From Sulfitobacter marinus (GTDB lineage: Bacteria; Pseudomonadota; Alphaproteobacteria; Rhodobacterales; Rhodobacteraceae), in contig NZ_FPAJ01000002.1 of assembly GCF_900116285.1 (NCBI RefSeq), positions 62,001 to 126,000 of the forward strand: a stretch of DNA of 64,000 nucleotides, in the 5' to 3' direction. The notes below the pieces were generated by a model. That model did not search any database, was not told where the DNA came from, and saw only the letters and a program-made list of their open reading frames with translations. The position numbers were made by a program, and so were the translations under genes. This document shows positions 56,700 to 64,000 of this stretch, piece by piece. The number at the start of each line of letters is the position of its first letter. Positions within the stretch are counted from its first letter, which is position 1.

Positions 56700-57510
56700 C
56701 TTTGCTGCGAACTCTGTCCTGACGCGTTTTGCCATTGCAGGCGGGTATATTGACCCCGCTGGTTTTGCTGTGGTCCGGGTCGCGTCTGGGGCCGTCATGC
56801 TATGTCTTATTCTGCTGCTACGCGGCGGACGCGTGCAGGTTTTCAACCGTCAGCGCTGCTTTGGTGCGCTGACCTTGGCGGTGTACATCATCGGGTTTTC
56901 CTTGGCTTATCTGACATTGGATACGGGGCTGGGGGCGCTGATCCTGTTTGGCGTGGTGCAAATTGCGATGTTCGCCCATGGCGCATTGTTCGGTGTCGCG
57001 CCAACGCTGCGCAAGATGATCGGGGCCGCTGTCGCTTTTGCTGGCTTGGTGCTGGTTCTGTGGCCCAGTGCCGCTGTGCAGGTCGATCCGCTTGGCGCGG
57101 TGCTGATGATCGCGGCGGGTTTGGGCTGGGCTGCGTATACAATCATCGGCAAAGGCTCTGCCGATCCGCTGGCAAACACCGCAGGCAATTTCCTGATCTG
57201 CACGCCGATGGTGGCGCTGCTGATGTTGGTGCAACCGGTGTTTAACACGCCCACAGGCCTTGTTGTCGGCATCCTGTGCGGGGCGGTGACATCGGGGCTG
57301 GGTTATGCCTTGTGGTACGCAGTCTTGCCAAAGCTGATGCAATCCACGGCGGCGGTTGTGCAACTGTCGGTGCCGGTCATTGCCATACTCGCGGGTGCCG
57401 CAATTCTGGCCGAACCTGTGGGGATCAAGGTGATCGTGGCAACGGTGCTTGTCCTTGGGGGAATTGGGCTGGCAGTCAGCGCACGATCAGCTCAAGCGGG
57501 TCGTAGCTGA
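56662..57510 (+). CDS. EamA-family (drug/metabolite) transporter
   Basis: Inner-membrane protein of 282 residues with ten predicted helices arranged as two EamA halves (for example FLLTALVMIAFAANSVLTRFAIA, then AVLMIAAGLGWAAYTIIGKGSAD at the start of half two, and LGYALWYAVLPKLMQSTAAVVQLSVPVIAILAGAA). The substrate is not known. It overlaps the convergent NUDIX gene by 35 bases. Confidence 0.88.
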   Translation: MRIFLLTALVMIAFAANSVLTRFAIAGGYIDPAGFAVVRVASGAVMLCLILLLRGGRVQVFNRQRCFGALTLAVYIIGFSLAYLTLDTGLGALILFGVVQIAMFAHGALFGVAPTLRKMIGAAVAFAGLVLVLWPSAAVQVDPLGAVLMIAAGLGWAAYTIIGKGSADPLANTAGNFLICTPMVALLMLVQPVFNTPTGLVVGILCGAVTSGLGYALWYAVLPKLMQSTAAVVQLSVPVIAILAGAAILAEPVGIKVIVATVLVLGGIGLAVSARSAQAGRS

Positions 57511-57928
57511 TCGGGGTATCGCCGAATGCAACGTCGATCAAGCTGTCGGGTTTCACCCTCAGCTGCGCCATCTCGCTTTTTGTGACCCAACGCCGGTCCG
57601 AGACAATGTTTTCAACATCTTGCCATGCGGGGTCGACTTGGGTTGATCCGATCACGGTGCAGCGGAAATAGAAATCGACCTGATGAAACCCGCGGGTTGG
57701 GTCGTGAAATTCATTTACCAGACAAGGCGCGCCCACAGCGATCCGCAGACCCGTTTCCTCAAACACCTCACGGGTGAGATTGTCGGGTAGGGACGCCCCC
57801 ACCTCGACCCCGCCGCCGGGGGCGCACATCAGATCGCTTGTGCCGCGCGGATAGGCATTAACCAAAAGCAAGCGGTGATCATGCACTATGACGGCTCTTA
57901 CCGCCAAACGCGGGCCATTTTTCGCCAT
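57476..57928 (-). CDS. NUDIX hydrolase
   Basis: Protein of 150 residues. The Nudix box is CAPGGGVEVGASLPDNLTREVFEETGLRI (motif GX5EX7REUXEEXGU, about residues 36-62). Family members hydrolyse nucleoside diphosphates linked to another moiety. The N-terminal beta strand AVRAVIVHDHRLLLVNAYPRGT and FHQVDFYFRC follow the fold. Substrate unknown. Confidence 0.9.
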   Translation of the reverse strand: MAKNGPRLAVRAVIVHDHRLLLVNAYPRGTSDLMCAPGGGVEVGASLPDNLTREVFEETGLRIAVGAPCLVNEFHDPTRGFHQVDFYFRCTVIGSTQVDPAWQDVENIVSDRRWVTKSEMAQLRVKPDSLIDVAFGDTPISYDPLELIVR

Positions 57929-57999
57929 TTCACGCTCTTTCCGTTATCGCTGCGGTCAAAGCATTTCACATACAGGAATTTCAGTCTATCTGCACAGAG

Positions 58000-58803
58000 A
58001 TGAAAAACGTACTTGTCCTCTTTATTCTGATCTTCGGGTTCAGCGGTTGCGCCTCTGCGCAATCCGACCTGGCGCGGGCCGGCGAGGGACGCTGTGTTGT
58101 GCTCTTGCATGGGTTGGCGCGTACGGAAACATCCTTTGCCGTCATGGAAGCCTCGCTGGAAAGCGAAGGATATAAAGTCGTACGCCCCGGGTATCCCTCG
58201 ACCGAGGCACCGGTCGAAGAGTTGACCCGCCGCACGCTGCCCGACGCGGTTGCGGCCTGCGGCATCGACAAGGTGGATTTCGTGACCCATTCCATGGGCG
58301 GTATCTTGCTGCGGCAATGGGTGTCCGAGGTCGGCGATGCACGGGTGGGCCGTGTGGTCATGCTGGCCCCACCAAATCAGGGGAGCGAGGTCGTCGATAC
58401 CTTGGGTGATATCGCGGCCTTTGATTGGATGAACGGCCCTGCGGGTGCACAGATGGGGACCGGGGAAAATTCTCTCCCGCGCAGTTTGCCGCCGGTCACA
58501 TTCGATTTGGGCGTGATTGCGGGTACGCAATCCCTGAACCCGTATTTTTCGTCGATCTTGCCGGGCCGTGATGATGGCAAGGTGTCGGTGAAATCCGCGC
58601 GGGTCGATGGCATGCGTGATTTTCTGATGCTGCCGGTCACCCATACATTTATCATGTTGAACCCGACGGTGATCGCCCAGACGATGATCTATCTGGACAC
58701 GGGCAAGTTTGACCGGTCGCTGACTTTTATCGATGCGGTTCTGGATTCAATTGGATGTCCTGAAGGGGGCTGTTTGCCGGGGGTTGATGATGTTGAACCT
58801 TGA
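58000..58803 (+). CDS. lipoprotein-like alpha/beta hydrolase (lipase/PGAP1-type)
   Basis: Protein of 267 residues. Signal MKNVLVLFILIFGFSGC has Cys17 in an FSGC lipobox, so it is likely lipidated. The hydrolase core carries CVVLLHGLART (oxyanion HG motif), FVTHSMGGILLRQW (nucleophile Ser in HSMGG, near residue 99) and ends with a His-containing TFIM region. This matches lipases and permeabilised triacylglycerol-type enzymes, periplasmic or outer membrane. Its stop overlaps the PhnM-like gene. Confidence 0.85.
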   Translation: MKNVLVLFILIFGFSGCASAQSDLARAGEGRCVVLLHGLARTETSFAVMEASLESEGYKVVRPGYPSTEAPVEELTRRTLPDAVAACGIDKVDFVTHSMGGILLRQWVSEVGDARVGRVVMLAPPNQGSEVVDTLGDIAAFDWMNGPAGAQMGTGENSLPRSLPPVTFDLGVIAGTQSLNPYFSSILPGRDDGKVSVKSARVDGMRDFLMLPVTHTFIMLNPTVIAQTMIYLDTGKFDRSLTFIDAVLDSIGCPEGGCLPGVDDVEP

Positions 58804-59932
58804 TTTGATCGGGGCTCGTGTATTGGGCGGCAGCGGGCTTGAGGAACGTCCTTTGTCGGTATCGGGCGGGGTGATCGTGGACGCCGCACAGCCGCGTCAG
58901 ATTGATTTGAGCGGCTATATGATCCTGCCGGGTATCGTTGATGTGCATGGTGACGGGTTTGAGCGCCATTTGGCCCCGCGCCGCGGCGCAATGAAAACAC
59001 TGTCCGAAGGGATGGTCGCGGCCGAGGCTGAACTCGCGGCCAATGGTATCACGACCGCTGTGCTGGCCCAATTCGTGAGTTGGGAGGGCGGGCTGCGCGG
59101 GCCTGAATTCGCCAAACAGGTTTTTGATGCGATGCGCAAAACGGTCCCGGCATTGGTCACCGACCTGCGCGGGCAGTTGCGGTTTGAGACACATATGCTG
59201 GATCTTTATGCGGAAATCCCCACGTTGATGCAGGAATACGGGCTGTCCTATATCGTCTTTAATGATCACCTGCCGCATGGGCGTCTGGCCGAGGGGCGCG
59301 CACCCAAACGGATGGTGGCCCAAGCGCTCAAGGCGGGGCGGAACCCTGATGCACATCTGAAGCTAATGCAGGAATTGCACGGGAACCGCGACGCGGTGCC
59401 TGCGGCCTTGGATGATTTGTGCCGTACACTTTCGGCTATGGGCATTCAGATGGGCAGCCATGATGACACCACCGGGCAGGGCCGCGCCGTATGGCGTGCG
59501 CGTGGCGTTCAGGTGGCCGAGTTCCCCGAGACACTGGACGCCGCCGAAGCCGCAGCAGAGGCGGGCGATCTGGTGGTGTTGGGGTCGCCCAATGTGGTGC
59601 GGGGCGGGTCGCATAACGGCAATGTGTCTGCGGTCGATCTGATCACAATGGGCATCGGTTCGGCTTTGGCATCGGACTATCACTATCCATCGCCCAGACG
59701 TGCCGCATTCATGTTGGCCGATAGCGGCGTCCTGCCGTTGCAGGATGCGTGGCGGCTGGTTTCAGCCGGGCCTGCCGGGGTTTTGGGGCTGGCAGATCGC
59801 GGTGACCTGAGCCTTGGCAAAAGGGCTGATTTGGTGGTGCTGGACGCAAAAACGCGCCGTGTCGCCATGACGATGTCAGGCGGGCGCGTCAGTTATATGT
59901 CTGGTGATATCGCGATGCGATTTACCGCTTGA
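58787..59932 (+). CDS. PhnM-like amidohydrolase (alpha-D-ribose 1-methylphosphonate 5-triphosphate diphosphatase)
   Basis: Protein of 381 residues. Two adjacent ATGs (58787, 58790) overlap the end of the lipase gene. Metal-site motifs are VDVHGDGFERHLAPR near residue 55, and MGSHDDTTGQG near 225, followed by ALASDYHYPSPRRAAF and KRADLVVLD, the amidohydrolase ending. The N-terminal phrase and HxxxxxxR order match PhnM, which removes pyrophosphate in the C-P lyase pathway. No other phn gene is close, so a different physiological substrate is possible. Confidence 0.82.
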   Translation: MMLNLDLIGARVLGGSGLEERPLSVSGGVIVDAAQPRQIDLSGYMILPGIVDVHGDGFERHLAPRRGAMKTLSEGMVAAEAELAANGITTAVLAQFVSWEGGLRGPEFAKQVFDAMRKTVPALVTDLRGQLRFETHMLDLYAEIPTLMQEYGLSYIVFNDHLPHGRLAEGRAPKRMVAQALKAGRNPDAHLKLMQELHGNRDAVPAALDDLCRTLSAMGIQMGSHDDTTGQGRAVWRARGVQVAEFPETLDAAEAAAEAGDLVVLGSPNVVRGGSHNGNVSAVDLITMGIGSALASDYHYPSPRRAAFMLADSGVLPLQDAWRLVSAGPAGVLGLADRGDLSLGKRADLVVLDAKTRRVAMTMSGGRVSYMSGDIAMRFTA

Positions 59933-60989
59933 TGATATTCACGTGGCCCATTTTACGGCCCGCTTTTACGTCGGTTTTGCCATAAAGGTGCAGTGCTGTA
60001 TCGCGCTGTTTCGCCAGCTCTGGCACGCGGTCCATATCGTCACCGATCAGGTTTTCCATCACCACATCGGCATAGCGGCTGCCGTCGCCCAAAGGCCAAC
60101 CCGCAATGGCACGAATGTGCTGTTCGAATTGGTCGATGGCGCATCCGTTTTGGGTCCAGTGGCCTGAGTTATGCACACGGGGGGCAATTTCATTCACAAT
60201 AAACCCTTGGGGTGTCACGAATAGTTCCACGCCCAGCACGCCCACGTAATCAAGTGCGTTCAATATCTTGGCGGCCATCAACACCGCATCCATCCGCAGG
60301 GAGGCTGACAGATTTGCGGGCACAGTTGTCGTGTGAAGAATACCATCGCGGTGGACGTTTTCACCGGGATCAAAGCAGGCAACCTCGCCGGAAGGGCTGC
60401 GGGCCGCAATGACCGAGACTTCACTGGTGAAGTTGACAAACCCTTCTAAAACCGCAGGGCTGCCCGCCATATCCTCAAGAGCGGTCGGCGCGTCATCCGC
60501 GCTGAGCAGTCGCGATTGGCCTTTGCCGTCATAGCCAAAACGGCGGGTTTTCAGGATCGAAGGCGTGCCGATGGTTTGCATCGCGTCCTCGAGGTCAGCG
60601 GCGCTGGCGATATCGGCAAAGGGAGCAACGCGCAGGTCCAGCCCCTCAAGGAATGTTTTTTCGGTCAAGCGATCCTGACTGGTGCGCAAGGCCTCGCGGT
60701 TGGGGTGAATGGTGCGGATGGTTTCAATCACATCCAACGCTTCGGTGGGGATGTTCTCAAACTCATAAGTGACAACGTCAACGGCATTTGCGAAGGCTTT
60801 GAGCGCGTCAATATCGTCATAGCCTGCGGTTGTCACATGGTGGGCAACATCCGCTGCAGGCGGGTTCGCGCCGGGCTCAAAGATATGGGTGCGAAATCCC
60901 AGACGTGCAGCCGCAACAGACAGCATGCGGCCCAGTTGGCCGCCGCCCAAAATACCGATGGTTGCACCGGTCGCCAAGGTATCAGTCAT
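59922..60989 (-). CDS. purK: 5-(carboxyamino)imidazole ribonucleotide synthase
   Basis: ATP-grasp enzyme of purine synthesis, 355 residues. ATG at 60989; in-frame codons further upstream run over pur[20 protein letters not shown] begins the preATP-grasp domain, [13 protein letters not shown] and [14 protein letters not shown] (about residues 140-155) bind [20 protein letters not shown] and [15 protein letters not shown] (about 265) complete the site. It overlaps purE by eight bases. Together they turn AIR and bicarbonate into CAIR. Confidence 0.96.
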   Translation of the reverse strand: MTDTLATGATIGILGGGQLGRMLSVAAARLGFRTHIFEPGANPPAADVAHHVTTAGYDDIDALKAFANAVDVVTYEFENIPTEALDVIETIRTIHPNREALRTSQDRLTEKTFLEGLDLRVAPFADIASAADLEDAMQTIGTPSILKTRRFGYDGKGQSRLLSADDAPTALEDMAGSPAVLEGFVNFTSEVSVIAARSPSGEVACFDPGENVHRDGILHTTTVPANLSASLRMDAVLMAAKILNALDYVGVLGVELFVTPQGFIVNEIAPRVHNSGHWTQNGCAIDQFEQHIRAIAGWPLGDGSRYADVVMENLIGDDMDRVPELAKQRDTALHLYGKTDVKAGRKMGHVNIIKR

Positions 60990-61470
60990 CAACAGGCTCC
61001 TGCGGGATAGAGGCGCTGAGCGCGTCGCGCCAATCTTCGAGACGTTTGGCCAGCGCATCGTCGCCAAGCGCCAGAATACCAGCGGCCATCAGCGCAGCGT
61101 TCGCTGCACCTGCGGCACCAATTGCCATGGTGGCAACGGGGAAACCGCGCGGCATCTGCAAAATGGAGTATAGCGAATCGACGCCCGACAACGCTTTGGT
61201 CTGGACCGGCACGCCGATCACCGGCACGCGGGTTTTTGACGCCATCATGCCGGGCAAATGCGCCGCGCCACCAGCCCCTGCGATAATCACCTGTAATCCG
61301 CGGTCTACGGCTGTTTTGCCGTAGTCCCACAACCGGTCGGGCGTGCGGTGGGCTGATACGATCTTGGCCTCATAGGCGATGCCCAAGTCATCCAGCAAAG
61401 CTGCGGCTTCGCGCATCGTGCTCCAATCGGATTGGGAACCCATGATGATACCGACGGGGGGATTTTCCAT
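60982..61470 (-). CDS. purE: 5-(carboxyamino)imidazole ribonucleotide mutase
   Basis: Class I PurE of 162 residues rearranging N5-CAIR to CAIR. Blocks: [17 protein letters not shown] (Ser/Asp near residues 12-15), [17 protein letters not shown] (about 40), [39 protein letters not shown] (about 70-105), and FPVATMAIG. The His in SAHRTP is the catalytic acid. First gene of the purEK pair. Confidence 0.96.
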   Translation of the reverse strand: MENPPVGIIMGSQSDWSTMREAAALLDDLGIAYEAKIVSAHRTPDRLWDYGKTAVDRGLQVIIAGAGGAAHLPGMMASKTRVPVIGVPVQTKALSGVDSLYSILQMPRGFPVATMAIGAAGAANAALMAAGILALGDDALAKRLEDWRDALSASIPQEPVDD

Positions 61471-61541
61471 ATTGGATATGCCTTTGCTAGATCGCCTAAG
61501 AAGCGCGTACTATAGCCATCATAGGTGGGGTGGCAATCGGA

Positions 61542-61766
61542 TCAGGCCGTAATATCCGGCGTAAGACGATCTTCGATCTGGGCAATCAAATCTTTCAGCC
61601 GCAGCTTGCGCTTTTTCAGCCGTTGCAGCGTCAAGGCATCTGCCGTGCCTTTATCAACAAGCGCTTGGATTTCGTCATCAAGATCGCGGTGCTCACGGCG
61701 GAACACCGCAAGCTCGACGCGCAGGACGTCATCGTTCTTCATCGACAGGTCAGTTGGGGCATTCAT
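61542..61766 (-). CDS. YdcH-like (DUF465) micro-protein
   Basis: Protein of 74 residues from the ATG at 61766: NAPTDLSMKNDDVLRVELAVFRREHRDLDDEIQALVDKG, then LQRLKKRKLRLKDLIAQIEDRLTPDI. Two helices with a conserved RLKKRKL(R/Q)LKD core fit DUF465. A longer start at 61820 is open but the added residues look unconserved. Second member after 17585-17749. Function unknown. Confidence 0.85.
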   Translation of the reverse strand: MNAPTDLSMKNDDVLRVELAVFRREHRDLDDEIQALVDKGTADALTLQRLKKRKLRLKDLIAQIEDRLTPDITA

Positions 61767-61834
61767 ATGGCTAGGCGATTCTTCCTTTGACTTAGGATCT
61801 ATAACATAAGCGTTAGTCAAACATTGGCATAGCC

Positions 61835-61860
61835 CTTGCTTATGGACGTCTGCTCCCCAT
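61835..61860 (+). promoter_or_regulatory. sigma32 (RpoH)-type promoter of hsp20-DUF1150
   Basis: CTTGCT (61835-61840) and CCCCAT followed by ATTT (61855-61860) with 14 bases between, close to the heat-shock consensus CTTGAA-N13-17-CCCCAT-T. The transcript would start near 61867 and carry a leader of about 60 bases. Confidence 0.75.
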
Positions 61861-61900
61861 ATTTAGGGGGAAGGTCGCCGATATAGGGGCCGTAACAACT

Positions 61901-61927
61901 GACTGTCGCTTGACTTAAGGACGTGTC
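61901..61927 (+). promoter_or_regulatory. ROSE-like RNA thermometer hairpin over the hsp20 ribosome site
   Basis: GACTGTCGCTT (61901-61911), loop GACTT, AAGGACGTGTC (61917-61927) form a stem that buries the Shine-Dalgarno AAGGA (8 bases before the ATG). The G in TCGCT is bulged opposite the SD, the hallmark of ROSE thermometers (where the arm reads UUGCU). Outer pairs are completed with a single bulged T. Heat would melt it and free the ribosome site. Confidence 0.65.
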
Positions 61928-61929
61928 TT

Positions 61930-62346
61930 ATGACGAAATTAACACTAGCTTCTTACCCGCATATGTTGGGCTTCGAGCAGCTTGAACGGGTGTTGGAGCG
62001 AACTGCCAAGGCAGGAAACGAAGGGTATCCCCCTTTCAACATCGAACAAACATCAGATTATAGCTACCGTATCACGCTGGCAGTTGCGGGCTTCGCCGAG
62101 GAAGATCTGTCGATCACCGTCGAAGACCGGCAATTGGTGATACGCGGCCGCCAAACCGACGGGCCTGACGACCGGGTTTTCCTGCATCGCGGGATAGCGG
62201 CGCGGCAATTCCAGCGGTCATTCGTGTTGGCTGACGGGGTCGAAATCGGCGAGGCGCTGATGGAGAACGGCCTACTTCATGTGGATCTAAGCCGCTCGAA
62301 GCCGGAAAAAGTAGTTCAGACGATTAAAATCAGAAAAGGGGAATAA
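61930..62346 (+). CDS. small heat-shock protein (Hsp20/IbpA family)
   Basis: ATP-independent chaperone of 138 residues. The alpha-crystallin domain spans about residues 35-125: PPFNIEQTSDYSYRITLAVAGFAEEDLSITVEDRQLVIRGRQ, then FLHRGIAARQFQRSFVLADGVEIGEALMENGLLHVDLSR (the A-x-x-x-n-G-L motif ends it). The N-terminal arm LTLASYPHMLGFEQLERVLERTAK resembles IbpA of alphaproteobacteria. Control looks double: heat-shock promoter and an RNA thermometer. It is followed after one base by the DUF1150 gene. Confidence 0.95.
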   Translation: MTKLTLASYPHMLGFEQLERVLERTAKAGNEGYPPFNIEQTSDYSYRITLAVAGFAEEDLSITVEDRQLVIRGRQTDGPDDRVFLHRGIAARQFQRSFVLADGVEIGEALMENGLLHVDLSRSKPEKVVQTIKIRKGE

Positions 62347-62347
62347 A

Positions 62348-62566
62348 ATGCAAAATACAGAAACGCATCTTAAGGACCGGACCGTATACGTGAAAACGAT
62401 TGCCGTGTCCGACCTGCCCCTTGAAGTGCGCGAACAGGCCGAAGGGCTTGAACAGCTTTACGCGGTTCATGACGCAAAGGGTCAGCAATTGGCGCTGGTC
62501 GGTGATCGGAAGCTGGCGTTTAGCTTGGCCCGTGACCACGATTATGCACCGGTGATGGTTCACTAA
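62348..62566 (+). CDS. DUF1150 protein
   Basis: Protein of 72 residues, start one base after the hsp20 stop. KTIAVSDLPLEVREQAEGLEQLYAVHDAKGQQLALVGDRKLAFSLARDHDYAPVMVH matches DUF1150, short alphaproteobacterial proteins that frequently follow hsp20. The link suggests a co-chaperone or a partner of small heat-shock proteins, with no known biochemistry. Confidence 0.9.
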   Translation: MQNTETHLKDRTVYVKTIAVSDLPLEVREQAEGLEQLYAVHDAKGQQLALVGDRKLAFSLARDHDYAPVMVH

Positions 62567-62610
62567 GATGAGGATAATCAATACGGCATAGGCCCGAAAT
62601 GATTGATTGA

Positions 62611-62635
62611 TGAGAAGGCGTATTGCGCCTTCTCA
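62611..62635. terminator. hairpin after the hsp20-DUF1150 operon
   Basis: TGAGAAGGCG and CGCCTTCTCA, perfect 10-bp stem around TATTG, 45 bases past the DUF1150 stop. There is no T-run, so terminator function is likely but not certain. Confidence 0.6.
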
Positions 62636-62712
62636 TAGAGGCCAATGAACAGTTATCGTTCAAATTGCGTGTATACTCGCCGCCTTGAATTCTCAATGCG
62701 GTGTATGGCGAT

Positions 62713-63867
62713 CTAGTCGCGCTTTTTCCCTTCCAGTACAGCCAGCTTGCGTGCACGTTTGCGGTTTCTTGCGGCCTCGATACTGTTGCGCAAGCCCACG
62801 GTCTTGAGCTCGGCACCGGGGTCAAACAACATTATTGCATTGCGCAGGGCCCATTGGCCTATGCTGCCGCGCGCACTGGGTTCGGGCCAAAGCGCACGTT
62901 CCGACCAGATCCATCTGCGGGGGGCGTCCGCTGGCTTCACGTCATGCGTCAAAAGATGTTGCGCCAATTTGACCAGTTGTTGGGCGATATTGTATTTTTC
63001 CAGTATCAATTCACGTGCTTGGGTCAAAGCGGGGAGCGACCGGGACCAAAGATCGGTTTCAATCGAGGTCTTAATCGTCTGCGCGGCTTTGTCAGGATCT
63101 GTGGTGTCCAGCTCGAGAAAACTGTCTTCGGGGAAATACTCAGCCAGATTTGTACAACCGCTATAAAACGGAAAAGACCAACACAAAAACGGGTCGGCAA
63201 CTTTTTCTGTCCATGTGTCCCGCCCGGTGCAATTCTCAAGGGCGATGTGGTACTTATGCGGCCAAAGCGCATCAGCTTTATCGTCAATGGTTTTGAAGCC
63301 ACGCCCATAGACATCAAGATATTCTGGAATGCGCTCCATCAAGGCCTCAAGGAACACCAAACGGCTTTTGTGGAATTCTGTATGAACTTTGTTCGACGTA
63401 ACAATCGCGATTTTGTCATGCTTTTGCGGAGGCACGGGCATTGAGGCAAAATGATCGTATCCGCGCAAGGCATCCGCGTGCGCTCGTGCGCCAAACGACA
63501 TGCCTGCAAACCAATACCAGTGTGGCGCTACTTTCCAATGCTCCGTCGCTAAGGTCTTTTCTGTAGCAGAGATGACCGTGCCATATTGGTTCAGATACCG
63601 TGCTGCATAGGGATGTATGTCATCGGGCTCTGCGGCAATGAAAGCGGTCCGTGATTTGGGCAGTTTTGTGGGAACTGAGTAGGACGCTCGGTTAAAAACG
63701 ATCAACGCGTCGATGTCGTCTGGCACCTCTAGACCAATCGTGAATTTCAGACCTGAAAAGGTGTCCGATGACCCTGGGAATTGCTTTAAAAATAACGCGC
63801 TGGGGGCGTCCGTGAACACATGTACTCTTTTTACTTGCTCCACTTCGGCCCCCACCTGCCTAGGCAT
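62713..63867 (-). CDS. GT10-family glycosyltransferase (alpha-1,3-fucosyltransferase-like)
   Basis: Protein of 384 residues. In its second half it carries the GT10 signature order: LDVYGRGF, HKYHIALENC, then TEKVADPFLCWSFPFYSG and NLAEYFPEDSFLELD, i.e. the E-N...E-K...P-x-Y-x-G core of GDP-fucose-dependent transferases. The N-terminal half is a Rossmann-like sugar-acceptor domain. Base composition looks lower in G+C than the rest of the window. Start 63867 lacks a good ribosome site; GTG codons a few residues in are alternatives. It may decorate capsule, LPS or a surface glycan, as in roseobacter polysaccharide loci. Confidence 0.85.
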   Translation of the reverse strand: MPRQVGAEVEQVKRVHVFTDAPSALFLKQFPGSSDTFSGLKFTIGLEVPDDIDALIVFNRASYSVPTKLPKSRTAFIAAEPDDIHPYAARYLNQYGTVISATEKTLATEHWKVAPHWYWFAGMSFGARAHADALRGYDHFASMPVPPQKHDKIAIVTSNKVHTEFHKSRLVFLEALMERIPEYLDVYGRGFKTIDDKADALWPHKYHIALENCTGRDTWTEKVADPFLCWSFPFYSGCTNLAEYFPEDSFLELDTTDPDKAAQTIKTSIETDLWSRSLPALTQARELILEKYNIAQQLVKLAQHLLTHDVKPADAPRRWIWSERALWPEPSARGSIGQWALRNAIMLFDPGAELKTVGLRNSIEAARNRKRARKLAVLEGKKRD

Positions 63868-63892
63868 TCAAAAATATTGCTCTGCCCAAAAA

Positions 63893-64000
63893 TCAGTTGT
63901 TGGATATGAGTCCCATGCTTTCCAGCTTGAGCAACACTTGGTGCGCGCAGTTGTCGACGTCGACATTTTCCGTCTCAACGGCCAGTTCAGGGTTTTCAGG
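63893..64000 (-). CDS. adenylylsulfate kinase, C-terminal fragment (5' end outside window)
   Basis: Only the last 35 codons are visible, on the minus strand, ending at TGA 63895-63893. PENPELAVETENVDVDNCA and LLKLESMGLI match the C-terminus of APS kinases (CysC or the CysN-CysC fusion), where PE(N/D)PE marks the final strand. The enzyme makes PAPS, sulfate donor for sulfotransferases or for reduction. Next to a fucosyltransferase-like gene it may serve sulfated glycans. The assignment rests on a short fragment. Confidence 0.65.
   Translation of the reverse strand, partial: PENPELAVETENVDVDNCAHQVLLKLESMGLISNN

Overview
This 64-kb window is chromosomal DNA of an alphaproteobacterium. It is most likely from the Rhodobacterales (Roseobacter/Rhodobacteraceae group). 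The reasons are the alphaproteobacterial aa3-oxidase subunit IV micro-gene, the F1 operon atpHAGDC without the Fo genes, the hisC-tyrC pair, DUF1150 beside hsp20, DUF2125, YdcH-type (DUF465) micro-proteins, an H-type lectin-like protein between atpC and prs, and TTGACC/TTGACT-type -35 boxes. Coding density is very high. Stop/start overlaps of ATGA, GTGA or TGATG type are common. I see no rRNA, tRNA, CRISPR array, insertion sequence, prophage or defence island, and no clearly broken gene. Only the two window edges cut genes.

Layout. 1-3187: 3' end of an acyl-CoA dehydrogenase, a metallo-beta-lactamase-fold hydrolase, a small conserved protein, the cytochrome aa3 subunit IV micro-gene and a lipoprotein. 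3176-8316: azlCD (amino-acid export), divergent from a tightly overlapping molybdenum-cofactor operon fdhD-mobA-mobB-(RNase-H-like domain fused to MoeA). 8321-12716: membrane protein, greA, a VOC protein divergent from soxR with a SoxR box between them, and ETF-ubiquinone oxidoreductase. 12877-17749: TPR protein, ispE, polyprenyl diphosphate synthase, DUF2007, a TrmN6-like methylase and a YdcH-like micro-protein. 17942-22924: LysR regulator, 42-residue peptide, phaB and phaA with a PhaR-like box, EAL protein and tag. 22943-29546: desaturase, rpsD, hisC-tyrC-extensin, DUF2125 and ChaC. 29621-36734: an ExbB/MotA-like plus coiled-coil/OmpA pair, M23 peptidase, clpA and gloB. 36931-45861: methyltransferase, atpHAGDC, lectin, prs, isomerase and hydrolase. 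45865-52626: threonine aldolase, YcgN, ribF, MaoC, HAD, a TetR regulator with tandem operators facing an AhpD-like gene, Mn-pyrophosphatase and YjbR. 52681-57928: DUF2161, CIRCE-groESL, LysE and EamA transporters, NUDIX. 58000-64000: lipase, PhnM-like amidohydrolase, purEK, YdcH-like protein, hsp20-DUF1150, a GT10 (fucosyltransferase-like) gene and the 3' end of an APS kinase.

Most genes are core metabolism: beta-oxidation electron flow, PHB precursors, Moco synthesis, isoprenoid and quinone synthesis, His/Tyr, purines, FAD and ATP synthase. The most informative content is regulatory. I could read a SoxR box inside a 19-bp promoter spacer, a sigma32-type promoter followed by a ROSE-like RNA thermometer at hsp20, CIRCE at groES, a PhaR-type box in the phaA promoter, an FNR-type box in front of the ATP synthase operon, and twin 16-bp TetR operators. 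The best candidates for under-described biology are the RNase-H-like/MoeA fusion and the stator-like proton-channel/OmpA pair with a very long coiled coil. Family names come from recognising motifs by eye; no database search was run.
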